DNA of 53,153 nucleotides from Pseudoalteromonas sp. S16_S37 (GCF_014694405.1 NZ_JAAUWV010000029.1:1-53153); one strand, 5' to 3'; positions 35,993 to 46,309 are shown, counted from the stretch's first letter. Program-made: numbers and translations. The notes: a model not told the origin generated them from the letters alone.

Positions 35993-36781
35993 GTGGTGTC
36001 TCGCATGCAAGAGTTCAAAGCCCATATCAGCACACCTGATCAACGTACAAAATATCAGTGGCTACTTTGCGCTTTGGTATGGACCTTAGTTATCTTAGTG
36101 CTCAGTGCCATTGAGGGCTTGCACGATCTGCTGGTTGCTGCTGACAAAAAATACAACAACCCATGGTGGTGGGCACTGCAAGAGTGGTTCATCTGGTATC
36201 TATTCTCACCCATTACTTTTATGCTGCTAGATAAACTACAGCATCTTAACTTACTCAATAAAAAAGGTTATTTGCTCACTCTGCTACCCATGTTTTGCAC
36301 CACCATGACGTATCAAGCTATTTTTGATGTGTTTGTTTATCGGGATCATATCCCAAGTACCATGGTGTACTTTGCCCCATCACACTTTCTTATTCTTCTT
36401 ATCAGTACGGTGATATGGCATAAACTCTGGAAAACCCCACAGCTAGATCACCAGAGCACCATGCTACTGGTTGATCAAGGCCGACACAAAACCCTACTGG
36501 CTTTGGATGATATTGTTAATATTAATGGTGCAAGCAACTATGTTGAAATTCACACCCAACAAGATACCTATATCAAACGTGCCACGTTGACTCACATAGA
36601 GCAGTCTCTGCCCGCTTCATTGTTTCTGCGCTGCCATCGCTCTCACTTGGTTAACCTTCGCTGCATCGCCCACATTGAACGCAAACCTTCCGGTAGTGCT
36701 GTGATCCATTTAAGCAACGGGCAAAGCGTACCGCTCAGCAAACGCTACTACTCACAAGTAAAGTCTTTAAGCGCAGCGTAA
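35993..36781 (+). CDS. LytTR-domain membrane-bound transcriptional regulator
   Basis: The N-terminal half (about 1-150) carries about four hydrophobic helices (WLLCALVWTLVILVLSAI, WFIWYLFSPITFMLLDK, GYLLTLLPMFCTTMTYQ, HFLILLISTVIWHKLW). The C-terminal LytTR DNA-binding domain includes DDIVNINGASNYVEIHTQQ, LPASLFLRCHRSHLVNL and NGQSVPLSKRY. Such regulators, without a phosphoacceptor domain, sense membrane or envelope signals directly. The start may be GTG 35993, GTG 35996 or ATG 36005. The next gene, an outer-membrane barrel protein 130 bp away in the same direction, is the obvious candidate target. Confidence 0.9.
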   Translation: MVSRMQEFKAHISTPDQRTKYQWLLCALVWTLVILVLSAIEGLHDLLVAADKKYNNPWWWALQEWFIWYLFSPITFMLLDKLQHLNLLNKKGYLLTLLPMFCTTMTYQAIFDVFVYRDHIPSTMVYFAPSHFLILLISTVIWHKLWKTPQLDHQSTMLLVDQGRHKTLLALDDIVNINGASNYVEIHTQQDTYIKRATLTHIEQSLPASLFLRCHRSHLVNLRCIAHIERKPSGSAVIHLSNGQSVPLSKRYYSQVKSLSAA

Positions 36782-36911
36782 GCGTGAATCCTACCGCTAA
36801 CACTGCGGTGCATTCGTCCCAGCATATCTCCAACCAGCCCTAATCTATTGTTTTATATAGTTTGATATTTTCAAATGGCAGACAGGATCACATGGAGTAA
36901 AAATACAGACA

Positions 36912-38888
36912 ATGAAATCAATTCAGATAACCGCACTGGGTGCGCTGTTATTTTTCAGCGGCTCGGCACTTGCAATAAGCGAATCAACGGATGACAAACA
37001 CCAAGCCCAGCGCTTTTTAGCAAGCCATTTTAACCAGTTTAACGCCCAGCACGCTTTGGATATGATCACGCAAACGCCGGGGTTTGTATTACAAGAAGGA
37101 AGTACACAAAGAGGCTTAGCAAATACATCTGGCAATGTGTTAATTAACGGCATAGCGGTACAAAGCAAAACCCAATCGTTGAGCGATATATTGGCAAAGC
37201 TCAGCCTTGATCAGGTGGAATATATTGATTTTTATCAGGCAAATCACCCTTTTAGCAGTGCATCTCAACACACCCAAGTTATTAATATTAAAGTTAACAA
37301 TGCATCAACTACCATTGATGTGCAGTCAAGCCTAGCGCTTCGAGACAGTAAGCGTGCTGTGACAGGGCTCGATGCTCAGATACGCTCACCTTGGTTAAAC
37401 TGGCAACACCAGTTAAGTATCAAAGCACGCAATAATCGTTATGAGTCTAACTACATTGCCGACGAATATACTCAGCAAGGGATGTTACTTGAGCAACAAA
37501 CAGAAGACTTCATTGAACAGCTTGGCGAGTTTCAACTCGGCACGCAATCCACCATGGCCACCGATACAAGCAACCTGCAACTGACCAGTCAGTTTTGGAC
37601 CGAGCGCTGGCAAACCGACTTTATACATGCCTATTTTGAGCCCAACAGCGCTGCAGCTTATGATAACTCACACACTCTAGAGTGGCTTGATATGGATGAG
37701 TATCAACTAGGCGTTGATTGGCAAACGACCGTGTATGACAGCTTTGAGTTGCAGCTAACAGCTTTAGTAACCGACAACCAACAGGCTAAAACTATCACCG
37801 AGTTAAATGTGCAGGCTGAGCCATTTATTCAAAATAAACACCATAAAGAACATGCAGTTCAGTTGTCTATACAAGCTAAAGATTGGTATTTTGAGCCACA
37901 ATGGGGTTTAGAGTTTAGCCACAATCAACTACAGGCAAATACGCATTCAGCCAACCAAGTGGTGTATAACCAAGTATCGGAAACACGCTATCAGCCCTTT
38001 GGCGCTATAAACTGGCAAATCAACGATGCTTGGCAACTTTATAGTAAGTTAAACGTCGAATTTGCCACTTTGAACACACATACACACGACGCAAACGAAC
38101 ACTCAAAGCGCCATATTAAACCTTTGCTAAGACTCTCTTACGATACAGAGCATTGGAATATAAACTGGCAATTTAAGCAGCATGTTGAGCAATTAGACTT
38201 TGCCTTGTTTGTGGTGAGCCAAGACATCAGCTTTGATCGTGTTCAACTTGGCAATAACAATATAAAACCGAGTCGTTATAGCGAGTTATCCATGCAGTTA
38301 AATTACGCTACGAGTGAGTATGTCACCATTAACAGTAAGGTATTCAGACAGTGGCAGCGAGATATTCATGAATCGATGCAACTCAATGACAGCAACGAAG
38401 GCATCGCCAATGCAGGACGTGCTCACCTCAACGGCCTAGATGCTGTTATTGATCTTAAAACGGATGTGTTATTAGCCAATAGTACCCTCTCGCTTGACTA
38501 TCAATATCGCCAAGCTCGCTATCATGATCCGCTCGGTGGTATACGCGCTATCAATGAGCTTACCCCGCATACCTTGAGCGCCGAGTTTAGACATAACTAT
38601 GACACGCTCTCATGGGGCATTGAATTGAGTGCACGCACGCGCGAAACACAATACTACGTTGCTGAAAAGTCGCTTGAGCGCGATAGCGCAAGCACATCGA
38701 TATTTTTCGAAATGCCTTTGGCCAGCAAAACTCAACTGCGAATTGAAGCAAACGCCGTTGAAAAAGAAAAGACCCAGTACTTACGACAATTTTACCAACC
38801 AACACGCGCGGGTAAATTAGATGGCTATCAAATAACGAATGAAACAACCCAAAGCGAGCTGAGGTTGACGCTGCGAAGCCAGCTTTAA
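36912..38888 (+). CDS. Outer-membrane barrel protein with TonB-receptor-like plug
   Basis: The 658-residue protein begins with a signal peptide (cleavage after GSALA, about residue 21). A plug-like part follows: ALDMITQTPGFVLQEG, then GNVLINGIAVQSKTQSLSDILAKLSLDQVEYIDFYQ. This is the NVLI/LxRI pattern of TonB-dependent receptors. Next comes a long run of alternating Trp, Tyr, Gln and His strands ending at TQSELRLTLRSQL. The terminal residue is Leu rather than the usual Phe. The plug is shorter than normal and the N-terminal TonB box is not obvious, so it may be a receptor variant. GGAGT lies 13 nt before the ATG. Ligand unknown. Confidence 0.72.
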   Translation: MKSIQITALGALLFFSGSALAISESTDDKHQAQRFLASHFNQFNAQHALDMITQTPGFVLQEGSTQRGLANTSGNVLINGIAVQSKTQSLSDILAKLSLDQVEYIDFYQANHPFSSASQHTQVINIKVNNASTTIDVQSSLALRDSKRAVTGLDAQIRSPWLNWQHQLSIKARNNRYESNYIADEYTQQGMLLEQQTEDFIEQLGEFQLGTQSTMATDTSNLQLTSQFWTERWQTDFIHAYFEPNSAAAYDNSHTLEWLDMDEYQLGVDWQTTVYDSFELQLTALVTDNQQAKTITELNVQAEPFIQNKHHKEHAVQLSIQAKDWYFEPQWGLEFSHNQLQANTHSANQVVYNQVSETRYQPFGAINWQINDAWQLYSKLNVEFATLNTHTHDANEHSKRHIKPLLRLSYDTEHWNINWQFKQHVEQLDFALFVVSQDISFDRVQLGNNNIKPSRYSELSMQLNYATSEYVTINSKVFRQWQRDIHESMQLNDSNEGIANAGRAHLNGLDAVIDLKTDVLLANSTLSLDYQYRQARYHDPLGGIRAINELTPHTLSAEFRHNYDTLSWGIELSARTRETQYYVAEKSLERDSASTSIFFEMPLASKTQLRIEANAVEKEKTQYLRQFYQPTRAGKLDGYQITNETTQSELRLTLRSQL

Positions 38889-38986
38889 TTAGTGCGATTT
38901 TATAACCAATGAAGTGCTTATTTGTTATCTAGTCAGGCATCAATGGTGTTGGTAACTTTGTACCTAAATTAATAAAGGAGTGATAC

Positions 38987-39739
38987 ATGTCTACTAACAC
39001 CGTTTTGCTTACCGGCGCGACAGCGGGGATTGGTTTAGCGACCGCCAAACATTTACTGCAACTAGGCTGGAGCGTCATATTTACCGGTAGAAATAGCGAT
39101 AAAATAGCAGCGACTATCGACCAACTGAGCCCTTTTGTTGGGCAAGAACAAACCCTCAAAGGGGTACTTTGCGACAACAGCAATTATGATCAGATCCAAA
39201 CCCTCGCAGCCTCGTTAGAGTACGATAACATCACGCTAGATGCTGTGATACTCAATGCTGGCGTGTTTTATCCGAATCAATTTGAGCATGAGCAATTAGC
39301 TAATTTTGAAAAAACTATGAGCGTCAACTTCACCGGGCCTGCAATGATGCTGCAAGCTTTGCTACCACACCTGAATAATCCAACCAGTGTGGTGTATGTA
39401 TCGAGTATCGTAGTTGAAAAAGTATTCGCTAACACCGCAATTTACTCAGCGAGTAAGGCGGCATTTGAGGCGCTTGCCAATACCTTGAATGTTGAATGGG
39501 CTGAGCGTGGCATTCGCATTAATTACCTGCGCCCAGGTGTTACCCTCACAGAAATACAAGCAAAAGCAGGGATGCAACCTGAGCAAATTGATGAGTTTGA
39601 ACAAAGCCTAGCCACTACACCTGCAGGGCGTATTCTTGAACCACACGACATGGTCAGCGCACTTGCATTTTTAATCTCTCAAGGCTCTAACATGATGCGC
39701 GGCGCCCATATTAGAGTGGATGGTGGTCATTGTTTATAA
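38987..39739 (+). CDS. Short-chain dehydrogenase/reductase
   Basis: The 250-residue classical SDR has the cofactor motif TGATAGIG (about 9-16), NAG at the fourth strand, a catalytic Ser in VVYVSSIV and Tyr-x-x-x-Lys in YSASK, and a C-terminal IRVDGGH. It probably uses NADP(H). AAGGAG lies 8 nt before the ATG. It reads in the same direction as the barrel-protein gene, 98 bp before, but an operon is not certain. Substrate cannot be told from the sequence. Confidence 0.92.
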   Translation: MSTNTVLLTGATAGIGLATAKHLLQLGWSVIFTGRNSDKIAATIDQLSPFVGQEQTLKGVLCDNSNYDQIQTLAASLEYDNITLDAVILNAGVFYPNQFEHEQLANFEKTMSVNFTGPAMMLQALLPHLNNPTSVVYVSSIVVEKVFANTAIYSASKAAFEALANTLNVEWAERGIRINYLRPGVTLTEIQAKAGMQPEQIDEFEQSLATTPAGRILEPHDMVSALAFLISQGSNMMRGAHIRVDGGHCL

Positions 39740-39748
39740 GTTTTTAAT

Positions 39749-39767
39749 GAAGCCCTCCGTGGGCTTC
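39749..39767 (+). terminator. Hairpin downstream of the SDR gene
   Basis: GAAGCCC, a 5-nt loop and GGGCTTC, ending 28 bp after the stop; no T run, so termination is likely but weak. Confidence 0.55.
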
Positions 39768-39890
39768 TGCTGCTATATTTTCAACATTCATACCTGATTA
39801 ATCCCACCACTTTAGAGTAAGTGAGCCTTATACAACCCGATCACCTTAAGTTACAATCGGTACAAACAACGATAAATAATATGGCTGACT

Positions 39891-41174
39891 ATGCATTTTT
39901 TTCGACCCTTTTTCTTAGTGCTTGCGCTGTTTTTGAATGGCTGTGTAAGCGTCTCTAAACAGCATGTTGAACCGCAAGAGCCTGCGCACACAAACCCCTC
40001 GGTTGCTAAGCAACAACCAAGTTCACCCAAACCAGAGCGCACTCAAACTACGCCTTTGCAACCTCATGAGTATCAGGACGTATGGCAACGCATTCGCGCA
40101 CAATTGGCCTTTGCACCGAGTAACCATCAAGCGGTGCAAGATAGGGTTGATTGGTATATGTCTCATCCAAACTATATGGATGTAATAAGCCAACGTGCCG
40201 CACCATTTTTACATTATGTGGTAAAACAAGTAGAAAGCCGTGGCTTACCGATAGAATTGGCGCTCATGCCACTGATCGAAAGCGACTTTGATACCTCAGC
40301 CTATTCGCATAAGCATGCTTCGGGTCTTTGGCAGCTAACGCCTTTAATCGCCAAACATTACGGTGTAAAAATTAGCCCTTGGTATGATGGTCGCCAGGAT
40401 ATCGTTGATGCCACCAACGCTGCACTTGATTTTTTAACCTATTTACACAAGCGCTTTGATGGTAATTGGTACCATGCGATTGCTGCCTACAATACTGGTG
40501 AGGGCCGAGTCGCCCAAGCAATCAAAAACAATCAGCGCCGCGGTAAATCAAGCGACTTTTTTGCTTTATCTTTACCCAAACAAACCCGCCACTATGTGCC
40601 TAAGCTACTTGCTGCAGCGCAGCTATTGCGTGAGCAAGAGATGGTTTTTCCAAAAATAACTAATCGACCAGCAATTGCTATCAGGGCATTACAGCAAGGT
40701 GTGATTTTAAATACCGATAAGCAATGGCAAGCGCTACAAACACTCAACCCCGGCTATACCCGCTTTCCTGCCCTATTAGATGGGCCCAAACATATCGTCC
40801 TGCCAATAGAACAAGCGCCTCAATGGCAGGCGTATTTAGCGCATTTACCCGCAATGCCCAGCTCACAATGGCAGCAGTACACTGTACAGCGTGGGGATAG
40901 TTTAAGTGTGATTGCCAAGCGCCATGCTTTGAGTGTGGCTCAGCTGAAAACCTTTAATCAATTGAACTCTAATCATATACGCGCAGGAGACACGCTGTTA
41001 CTGCCGATTTTGGCAGATCAACAGCTTGATTACACCGTTCGCTCGGGGGATAGTTTATGGCGCATCGCCAAACACTTTAAAGTCTCAATCAGCAATATAA
41101 AAAAATGGAATGCGTTATCTAAAGATACATTGCGTGTTGGCGACACGCTGACCTTGTTTTTAGCTGACCGTTAA
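39891..41174 (+). CDS. Membrane-bound lytic murein transglycosylase, MltD-like
   Basis: The 427-residue lipoprotein has signal and lipobox LNGC at about 15-18. The SLT domain (about 105-240) has the catalytic Glu in LMPLIESDFDTSAYS, plus SGLWQLTPLIAKHYG and AYNTGEGRV. Two LysM repeats bind peptidoglycan (YTVQRGDSLSVIAKRH from about 330, YTVRSGDSLWRIAKHF from about 380). It cleaves the glycan strand to 1,6-anhydromuramyl ends at the cell envelope. MltD of E. coli also has two LysM modules. It ends convergent with the next gene. Confidence 0.93.
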   Translation: MHFFRPFFLVLALFLNGCVSVSKQHVEPQEPAHTNPSVAKQQPSSPKPERTQTTPLQPHEYQDVWQRIRAQLAFAPSNHQAVQDRVDWYMSHPNYMDVISQRAAPFLHYVVKQVESRGLPIELALMPLIESDFDTSAYSHKHASGLWQLTPLIAKHYGVKISPWYDGRQDIVDATNAALDFLTYLHKRFDGNWYHAIAAYNTGEGRVAQAIKNNQRRGKSSDFFALSLPKQTRHYVPKLLAAAQLLREQEMVFPKITNRPAIAIRALQQGVILNTDKQWQALQTLNPGYTRFPALLDGPKHIVLPIEQAPQWQAYLAHLPAMPSSQWQQYTVQRGDSLSVIAKRHALSVAQLKTFNQLNSNHIRAGDTLLLPILADQQLDYTVRSGDSLWRIAKHFKVSISNIKKWNALSKDTLRVGDTLTLFLADR

Positions 41175-41184
41175 TAAAATGACG

Positions 41185-41208
41185 GCCGAGCATTAATAAA
41201 CACTCGGC
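41185..41208. terminator. Inverted repeat between convergent genes
   Basis: GCCGAG (41185-41190) pairs with CTCGGC (41203-41208) between the mltD-like and DUF1579-like genes; short, no strong T run. Confidence 0.35.
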
Positions 41209-41221
41209 ACAAACAAGTAAC

Positions 41222-41746
41222 TTAATGAAATTTTACGGTTTTATTTGAAGGTTCATACTCTCGCGTTTCGGGCTTGGTCCAAGTGCCATATTTAAGATAT
41301 TGCGTGGCAACACGCAATTTCCCATCAACAAAACGACTGGAAGATTTTACCTTACTAATACCATCTTGGTTGCCCGCAACATCTTCGTAGGCAATAAAGC
41401 TGCCATCATCTGAAGTAGTAATGGTGCCTGTGGTATAAAACCCCGCGGTAGTAAAGTAATAAAATACAATCTGCTGCTTGGTTTTATCCCAGAAAATAAG
41501 CGACTCGCCCCCATACTCGCCAGCATTAATTGAGTGTAGCGTTCGTACTGCGGTGCCATTTAGCGTTCTTTCCCAGTGACTAACATCTTGCATCACTGGC
41601 TTGCCTTGCTCAACAGGAAAGTCAGCCTGCCACGTGCCTAAGTAAGGCTCGAATACCTTCAGCTCATTCACCAATCCCTGCGCCCAAGCGCTTAGGCCAT
41701 AGACTAACATGACTGCGATAAGCAAAAAGACCTGCGCCTTTTTCAT
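41222..41746 (-). CDS. Exported DUF1579-like protein
   Basis: The 174-residue protein carries a signal peptide (MKKAQVFLLIAVMLVYGLSAWA). The remainder, starting LVNELKVFEPYLGTWQADFPV, reads LNGTAVRTLHSINAGEYGGESLIFWDKTKQQIVFYYFTTAG and ends with a run of beta strands, like the DUF1579/lipocalin-like barrel proteins. It should be periplasmic. Function unknown. The gene is 98 bp downstream of lanB-type gene 41845 but oriented the same way, so it could be transcribed by read-through. Confidence 0.6.
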   Translation of the reverse strand: MKKAQVFLLIAVMLVYGLSAWAQGLVNELKVFEPYLGTWQADFPVEQGKPVMQDVSHWERTLNGTAVRTLHSINAGEYGGESLIFWDKTKQQIVFYYFTTAGFYTTGTITTSDDGSFIAYEDVAGNQDGISKVKSSSRFVDGKLRVATQYLKYGTWTKPETREYEPSNKTVKFH

Positions 41747-41844
41747 ATACTTGCCTCTAAGAACCCATTTTGTTTGTTCAACTGTAGTCGAATATCGTCA
41801 AAAATGTGCGGCTCTGTGACTAAGCTGCACATTACTCAATGATA

Positions 41845-44800
41845 TTATTGCTGTTTATTGGCCGAGAAATACTTTCTGCGCAACAAATCGTGGATCACCA
41901 GCTCTTGCTCACGGCCATAGGCTTTGAACATGCGGTTATTGTGCATATGCAATAGTGACCCTAATAAAGAGTCTCTGCTACAGTTTAGAGCGTCATCACT
42001 AATGAGTTGATTCAATTGTTCCACCACAGGTTCAGCCTGCTCTTGCCACTGCACAAGCAAAGCAAACAAATCATTTTGCAGCTCATCGCTGGCTTGTACC
42101 GACGACTGATTAAACTGCGCAAAATCTTTGTCTAAGTCTTGCTGATAATCTCGATAACGATTGCCAAGCTGTTTTCTCAGTACACTACTGTCGCCAAACT
42201 CTTGCCCAAATCCGTCTCTAAGTCTGCTTATCAACGCCAATTTAGCATCGTGATCATAGTTAAAGAGCGTGAGTAACCTGTCGGTGTAGAGGAGCGCAGC
42301 ACGCCAGCGTACTTGCTCACCATGCTCTTCAATGAGCGCGCACACTTTGGCTATAAATACGCTGTCGAACATAAACAAAGATTCAACCAAGGCCATTGAC
42401 TGCGGCCCACCATAACGCTCCACCTCGCGCTCGTAAGTCATCAACTCCACTTTATGTAGCTCACCTTGCTCAATCATCGGATCAAGTAGCTGATTAAGCA
42501 GAGGTAATAGCTGACCACATAGCACCTGCGGCTCACCAAAAAAGCGCAACCTTAAGTGCCAATCGGGATCGCTATAACGAATAAAAAACCACTTGTCGTA
42601 TAGCTCACTATGTTGCTCAATCAGTGGCTGTAGTTGCTCACTGAGCAGTTGTTCAACTAACGAGTTACCCGAGTATATTTTTAAGCTCAACCACTGCGAA
42701 CCGGCACTAAAACGACGCTTAATCGGCTCTGCTGTAATATTGGCAATCGGATTGTCGGCAAAGTGTACATGCTTAGCGGCATTGGCATTGAAAAGAGGTA
42801 CTATCAGCTCGTTGTTATAGTGCTGACCTTGTGCGTCTACTACCCTTGATTGATATTGACTGCTAAGTACTTCTTTGAGCTCAACGCGCGTTGCGCCTTG
42901 GGTTTCGGAAAGTAAAATGGCAAACATATCTGGATTGGTTAAATCCAACTGCAAGACATTGTCTGACATGGCATAGCTTACTTGGGCATCAAGTTGATAC
43001 TTGGCCATTAATGCGTTGAGCTTGTCTTTATCAAACTGTCCCTTTGGCGCGACCGCTTCTAATTGCGCTCGCTCAATGCGCCATGTTTTTTCGCTCAAGA
43101 TTAAGTTATCGAGCATGATACGAGGGACAAACGCACTTTGCGCGGTACTGCTTGGCATGTGAAAGTTTGGCGCTCTGCCCGACTGATGTTGCAACATACA
43201 CAGAAATTTATAAGCACTTAAGCTTCTTGCTGAGTAGTTGTGTGCGCTAGATAACCTTGGTACCACTTGCTTATTTAAGCGTTTACTCCATAGCTTAACC
43301 TTCTGCCCCTCAACCCAAACGTGTAAGTCACTCAATGGAATTTGATATTCACCAGCCAACGAACTGTCAGCCATAAACACGATTTCGTATTCACGTAAGT
43401 GAGGACGCGCTATCACATTACCAGGTCGTCCTTCTGGCATGTGTACCACTTCAGCGAAAATAACATCCGGCGAATGGGCTTGCTCCTTGTGCAACTGCGC
43501 AATCACATGCTCTTTTAATGATGTATCTAAATGACAAAAACGACCTAACAGATTTGCCGATGACGGCCCATAACATCCGTTCAGCTTAACAACGGGGTTA
43601 TGTTTTTCATCTTCATACACGCTGAGCATGGCAGAAAATGAACTGGGAAACTTGTTCACCGCATCTTTATTGGTCACTTGCGATTTGAGCTCTTTACTTT
43701 TTAAAACGATACAATCTTTTGCTCTATTTTCTGGTAGGCTGATCGCATCATCAATAATACGATCTAGTATGTTAACTGGCGGCGCAGATCTGCCATTTTG
43801 CGCTTGTCGATTACCCAGCGGTAGACCGGCAATCAATGGCGCGTCGTAGCCAGTTTCATCTGAAATACCAATCCCCGACTCGTCATCTAAAATAACGTCC
43901 AGTGGTACAAATTGACCTTCAAAGCGGGCATTAAATTGCGTCATAAATTCGCTCATGACAGGCGTTGTTGAGTCTATGCTTAACCCAGCAATAAGATCTA
44001 ACTGTTTCTTTAAACGGCTGATCTCCATTTCACTGAGCTGGCACTGCTCAAAATGGCGATAAACATCCGATTGAAAAAGCTTGTTCTCCTGAACTTTAAT
44101 CGGTAAGCGCTCTAGGTGCGCTAAAATCTGCTTATAAGGTGTTATCTGTCCAGTTTTTTGCTCATCTAAAAGCTCAACTTGCGCAAGTGCAGTAGCGAGG
44201 TGATCGGCTGTCTCGCGCTCTTCGATTGCTTGCAAAGACTTAAGAAGTGCCAAGTCGGGAGAATCCCCTGTCAATGGCAAAGGAATATCAGCTTGCAGAA
44301 CGCCTTCATCAATTAAGTCTTGAATATAACCTTCAACGTCTTCTTTATCTGCTTCGGGGTATTGCGCACAAAACACGTCTACCAGCGCATTAAAGCTTAA
44401 ACCGGGTTTGGCGCTTTCTAAGGCAAATTTGAAGTATTCGTCGCTCTCTACTGCACTCAAACGATACTGCATACTGTCATCAGAGAGGTATGTTTCGATG
44501 TATCGACATTGCTGAGCAATAAAATAATGAGATGAGTTAGGCTTATATTTTAAAGCGTCTGAGCGCGATGCGTGCTTAATAAAATGCTCTTTTAAAGCCG
44601 ATAAATAAAACATATCAAGGCGAGTGCTACGGTCATCTTGGGTATGTTCGCCGCCAACCAATGTCGTTTGATTGCCAACTTGCCCCATATGCACACCTGA
44701 GAATAAGCCAAATGGCGTCGGACGCGAACACATACGTATCATGTATTTTATCAGCGCATGCGCAACCTTTTTACCTTGTTTTGAATCAGGTTTATTGCGC

Positions 44801-45021
44801 CATTGTTCAATACGTTCAAGTAGTGAAGGACTCGCTAAATATAGCGCTTCAAGCACGCCTGGGATCTCTAGCCAGTCATTGAGCACGGCATTGCTATCTG
44901 CATCAGGCGCCGAAAATGCATGTAAGTGTTCGACTGCAAGACGCGGAGTGCGCACAACAAAAAACGGCGCATTTTCAATCGGCTGTAAAGTGGTATTGGC
45001 TTGTTTTGAATTAGTCGTCAT
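41845..45021 (-). CDS. Lantibiotic dehydratase (LanB), full-length class I
   Basis: The 1058-residue enzyme starts APFFVVRTPRLAVEHL near residue 18 (glutamylation-type N-terminal domain, Lant_dehydr_N). It contains AHALIKYMIRMCSRPTPFGLFSGVHMG, a classic LanB block, and ends with the elimination domain SpaB_C (WLSLKIYSGNSLVEQLL, WFFIRYSDPDWHLRLRFF, MTYEREVERYGG). LanB activates Ser/Thr of a precursor peptide with glutamyl-tRNA and removes glutamate to make dehydroamino acids. Both halves are in one chain, as in NisB (993 residues). It directly follows the lanC gene with a 10-bp gap. Confidence 0.93.
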   Translation of the reverse strand: MTTNSKQANTTLQPIENAPFFVVRTPRLAVEHLHAFSAPDADSNAVLNDWLEIPGVLEALYLASPSLLERIEQWRNKPDSKQGKKVAHALIKYMIRMCSRPTPFGLFSGVHMGQVGNQTTLVGGEHTQDDRSTRLDMFYLSALKEHFIKHASRSDALKYKPNSSHYFIAQQCRYIETYLSDDSMQYRLSAVESDEYFKFALESAKPGLSFNALVDVFCAQYPEADKEDVEGYIQDLIDEGVLQADIPLPLTGDSPDLALLKSLQAIEERETADHLATALAQVELLDEQKTGQITPYKQILAHLERLPIKVQENKLFQSDVYRHFEQCQLSEMEISRLKKQLDLIAGLSIDSTTPVMSEFMTQFNARFEGQFVPLDVILDDESGIGISDETGYDAPLIAGLPLGNRQAQNGRSAPPVNILDRIIDDAISLPENRAKDCIVLKSKELKSQVTNKDAVNKFPSSFSAMLSVYEDEKHNPVVKLNGCYGPSSANLLGRFCHLDTSLKEHVIAQLHKEQAHSPDVIFAEVVHMPEGRPGNVIARPHLREYEIVFMADSSLAGEYQIPLSDLHVWVEGQKVKLWSKRLNKQVVPRLSSAHNYSARSLSAYKFLCMLQHQSGRAPNFHMPSSTAQSAFVPRIMLDNLILSEKTWRIERAQLEAVAPKGQFDKDKLNALMAKYQLDAQVSYAMSDNVLQLDLTNPDMFAILLSETQGATRVELKEVLSSQYQSRVVDAQGQHYNNELIVPLFNANAAKHVHFADNPIANITAEPIKRRFSAGSQWLSLKIYSGNSLVEQLLSEQLQPLIEQHSELYDKWFFIRYSDPDWHLRLRFFGEPQVLCGQLLPLLNQLLDPMIEQGELHKVELMTYEREVERYGGPQSMALVESLFMFDSVFIAKVCALIEEHGEQVRWRAALLYTDRLLTLFNYDHDAKLALISRLRDGFGQEFGDSSVLRKQLGNRYRDYQQDLDKDFAQFNQSSVQASDELQNDLFALLVQWQEQAEPVVEQLNQLISDDALNCSRDSLLGSLLHMHNNRMFKAYGREQELVIHDLLRRKYFSANKQQ

Positions 45022-45031
45022 ACATCCTCCG

Positions 45032-46243
45032 TTAAGCCATCAACAAACAGTCAGTCCAGCTAGTGTCATCATTGAGCACACCGAGTAACGCCATGCCAAT
45101 ACCTGAGTAGCCCATTAAGAACCCAAAATCCACCACATATTTTTTCTCTCTACCATCAAAGCAATACATTGCTTCAATACCGCGCTGCTCGAACTGCTCT
45201 AACGTGTAATCAAGCCAAGTTTGCATCGCAGATGCCAACTCTGGATGAGGCATTACTTGATTGAGCAATTGATAAATAGTCACCATTCCGGCAAAACCAT
45301 GGCAAAGACCGGCATCGTTGATTTGACCCGCTTTAGCATCTCTTTTAGTGGTGTGTAACGCTATCTCTAAAGCTTTCTCGACGTAACTTGGTCTATCTAT
45401 TGCCTTGCCGACACGGGCTAAAGTCAAGGCAATGGTTAAGTCGCCATAACACCAACCCAACCGCGAGTCGTGATGTTCGCTTGGTACACACGTCCCATAG
45501 CATGAACTTTCTGTATCGGCGTTTTGCTGCGCCAATAACCAATCACAGCTACCTTGGAGCAACTCACCCACTTGTGCTTTTAATTCGTCAATTGCTAATG
45601 CCGGCAACAAAGCTGCAATTATACCCGGCACACCATGTGCCAAGCCGAGGTTATATTCAGGTTCATCAGCTACCTCTTTATTGAGTCGATAAACAGAGTT
45701 GCTAGGTTGAGACCACGTAATGTGACCGTTATCGAGTCGACTTGCAACGCTGCCCAAGCCTCTCACTATCACCTTCCAAAGCTCAGCTTGGTCACTATAA
45801 AGCGCGCGTCTTGCTGCGTAAGGACTGTAACCGGCAAGACCAAGCACAGACTCAATTTCTCCCGGCCATGGGTCATGCGCCAATGCATTACAAAACAATT
45901 GATCAACGTCTTCTAATAGCTCAGCATCATAGTCTTCTTTATCTGCTTGGTTTAGATACTCTAACAGCCAAGCTTGGCCTGCTAAGCCATAACTCAACTC
46001 AAAAGTCTGTTCTGCTAGCCCCTCTTGAAGCTGCTCTAGCTTTTGCGTAAATACCGCTTCATCAACCCAATCAGCATTCCATTGGTGAGCTTGGTACAAA
46101 AATAGCAAATGGCCTGCGATACCGCTGAGCAAGCCATGGTTGTGTTCTGAGGTATCTAAGTGACTGACCTCGGAGGCGAGAAGGTGAACGATTTTCTCTA
46201 TTTTTTCTTTGTTTTCCAAAAGGTTACCATTCTTATTATTCAT
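45032..46243 (-). CDS. Lanthionine synthetase C-like cyclase (LanC)
   Basis: The 403-residue protein has the LanC toroid repeats: HGLLSGIAGHLLFLYQ, ELSYGLAGQAWLLEYL, GLAHGVPGIIAALLP, GWCYGDLTIALTLARVG and GLCHGFAGMVTIYQ. The zinc ligands Cys (in WCYGD) and Cys-His (in LCHG) are present, so cyclisation of dehydroamino acids with Cys thiols is likely. GGAAAA precedes ATG 46243 by 4 nt. It lies 66 bp after the transporter stop and 10 bp before lanB, in one operon. Confidence 0.93.
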   Translation of the reverse strand: MNNKNGNLLENKEKIEKIVHLLASEVSHLDTSEHNHGLLSGIAGHLLFLYQAHQWNADWVDEAVFTQKLEQLQEGLAEQTFELSYGLAGQAWLLEYLNQADKEDYDAELLEDVDQLFCNALAHDPWPGEIESVLGLAGYSPYAARRALYSDQAELWKVIVRGLGSVASRLDNGHITWSQPSNSVYRLNKEVADEPEYNLGLAHGVPGIIAALLPALAIDELKAQVGELLQGSCDWLLAQQNADTESSCYGTCVPSEHHDSRLGWCYGDLTIALTLARVGKAIDRPSYVEKALEIALHTTKRDAKAGQINDAGLCHGFAGMVTIYQLLNQVMPHPELASAMQTWLDYTLEQFEQRGIEAMYCFDGREKKYVVDFGFLMGYSGIGMALLGVLNDDTSWTDCLLMA

Positions 46244-46309
46244 ACTTTTCCTTAAGCCTTTTTATTATAAAGCTGCAAAATGAGTAGTTCGTTATTGTTA
46301 TTTTTGTCA

